From an uncultured Bacteroidota bacterium (lineage in GTDB: Bacteria > Bacteroidota > Bacteroidia > Chitinophagales > Chitinophagaceae): a DNA stretch of 6,704 bases. A program made the translations under genes and the position numbers. The notes below the pieces were generated by a model. The model was not told the origin of the DNA. It ran no database searches and saw nothing but the letters and a program-made list of their open reading frames with translations. Below, piece after piece: positions 5,994-6,704 of this stretch. The stretch is taken from assembly GCA_903933765.1 (NCBI GenBank), contig CAIZLI010000292.1, forward strand, positions 1-6,704, given 5' to 3'. Every line of letters begins with the position of its first letter. Position 1 is the first letter of the stretch.

Positions 5994-6704
5994 TTATCCT
6001 TCGTTACTGCCTCTTTGACCTCCACTATCAGCATCATTCATACGAATACGACGACCCTTATAGTTTTTACCATCTAAGGCACTAATCATTTTTTTAGCAG
6101 CACTAGATTCAATTTCTATCCAGCTATTCATGTCTCTCATATCAATTTTACCCAAGACTTCTTTTTTCAAATCACTCATGTCTAAAATAAATTGTAAGAA
6201 ACTCGCTTTATAAAAACCATCTTTAGTTCCCAAATTCACGAACAAACGAGTTGCGCCTGCAGTTCCTCTTGATTGGCTTCGGCCGCCTCTATCTCCGCGG
6301 TCTGCACCACGATCTCTGCTGTCATTTGTTCTATCTCCGCCACTTCTGCGATCTGAGTATTCGTTACGTCCTCTTTCTCTATTACGATCCTGCATACCAC
6401 CTACATCACGACGGCCTTTTTCAACTGCACGGATATTTAAATCTGCTGCATTTTCATAATAGGCTAAGAAACGATTGAACTCTAAAGCAGCGACGCGCTT
6501 CAAAATTTCTTCCTTTGTCATGTCGGCAAATTTCTCTGCTAACATTGGCACATAAGTTTCATAATCACCATGGCTCACATCGGTAGACATTAATTTATCC
6601 ATGACGTGGAAGAATTGTTTTCTACAAACATCTTTACCGCTAGGGATATCTAATTTATGGAAAGTGCTTTTATTGATGTTCTCAATTTGACGTAATCTGT
6701 AAGA
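5994..6704 (-). CDS. DEAD-box RNA helicase, DeaD/CsdA type, C-terminal part (truncated by window edge)
   Basis: The frame stays open to the right edge, so the visible 236 residues are the C-terminus of a larger helicase; the ATG at 6602 is internal. The first visible part (YRLRQIENINKSTFHKLDIP, then SGKDVCRKQFFHVMDKL) matches the segment after helicase domain 2 in DeaD/CsdA proteins, where PSGK and a conserved LEFNRFL (visible residues 74-80) are typical. Next comes an Arg/Gly/Asp-rich disordered linker at about 96-151, then a DbpA-type RNA-binding domain (about 152-224) beginning TRLFVNLGTKDGFYKASFLQ and ending NYKGRRIRM. The role is ATP-dependent unwinding of RNA, typically in ribosome assembly, mRNA decay or cold adaptation. 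The motor motifs (Walker A, DEAD) lie outside the window. The link to the downstream aro genes is only 35 nt without an obvious promoter, so read-through is possible though functionally unexpected. Confidence 0.92.
   Translation of the reverse strand, partial: SYRLRQIENINKSTFHKLDIPSGKDVCRKQFFHVMDKLMSTDVSHGDYETYVPMLAEKFADMTKEEILKRVAALEFNRFLAYYENAADLNIRAVEKGRRDVGGMQDRNRERGRNEYSDRRSGGDRTNDSRDRGADRGDRGGRSQSRGTAGATRLFVNLGTKDGFYKASFLQFILDMSDLKKEVLGKIDMRDMNSWIEIESSAAKKMISALDGKNYKGRRIRMNDADSGGQRGSNEG
6252..6419 (-). other. Low-complexity Arg/Gly/Asp-rich linker of the helicase
   Basis: This segment codes a run rich in R, G, D and S with repeated RG, RD and DRG units (for example DRGADRGDRGG), set between the helicase-domain tail and the DbpA-type RNA-binding domain. 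Mixed-charge RGG-like tails in DEAD-box proteins bind RNA non-specifically and can promote condensation; that role is inferred here. The DNA is locally richer in G+C than its surroundings because of the Arg and Gly codons. Confidence 0.8.

Noticed and set aside
6600..6602. Treating the ATG at 6602 as the start of a small RNA-binding protein.
   Set aside because: The frame is open for a further 34 codons to the window edge, and those codons match the DeaD/CsdA segment (PSGKDVC...), so the ATG is internal to a longer helicase.
1..6704. Mobile elements, CRISPR arrays, tRNA/rRNA genes, riboswitches or defence genes.
   Set aside because: I saw no transposase, regularly spaced repeats, cloverleaf-like RNA or defence-associated proteins. 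Nearly all the window is coding, with intergenic gaps of 60 nt or less.

Overview
The window is a compact, AT-rich stretch of a Bacteroidota genome in which every recognisable gene lies on the minus strand. The evidence for the phylum is a DAHP synthase fused to a C-terminal chorismate mutase, A-rich translation leaders without Shine-Dalgarno motifs, a TAnnTTTG-type -7 element, an RlpA-like protein with a TAACNLY motif, and a small outer-membrane barrel protein. The proteins feel like Chitinophagaceae (Sediminibacterium-like), but that is an impression from recall and was not tested by a search.

In transcription order (high to low coordinates) the window holds: the C-terminal end of a DEAD-box RNA helicase of the DeaD/CsdA type (5994-6704, cut by the window edge); a bifunctional DAHP synthase/chorismate mutase (4903-5958); aroB, 3-dehydroquinate synthase (3833-4855); aroA, EPSP synthase (2509-3831); aroC, chorismate synthase (1484-2482); a small DUF952 protein (1167-1472); an exported RlpA-like double-psi beta-barrel protein (623-1138); and the start of an exported outer-membrane beta-barrel protein (1-562, cut by the window edge).

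The four aro genes supply entry into the shikimate pathway (DAHP), its second step (dehydroquinate), its last two steps (EPSP, chorismate) and the first step from chorismate toward Phe/Tyr (prephenate). The dehydroquinase, shikimate dehydrogenase and shikimate kinase steps are not encoded here. Gaps between the genes from the helicase to rlpA run from 1 to 47 nt, and I see no convincing promoter or strong terminator among them, so they may form one transcription unit. A short bulged hairpin sits between the DAHP synthase gene and aroB. The outer-membrane protein gene has its own candidate promoter in the 60-nt gap after the RlpA-like gene.

This is essentially a housekeeping region. I found no mobile element, CRISPR array, RNA gene or defence system, and no convincing new system. 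The points worth a second look are residue-level departures in EPSP synthase, chorismate mutase and the RlpA-like protein, a DUF952 gene tucked behind aroC, two start-site corrections, and small dyad or repeat structures in two intergenic gaps.
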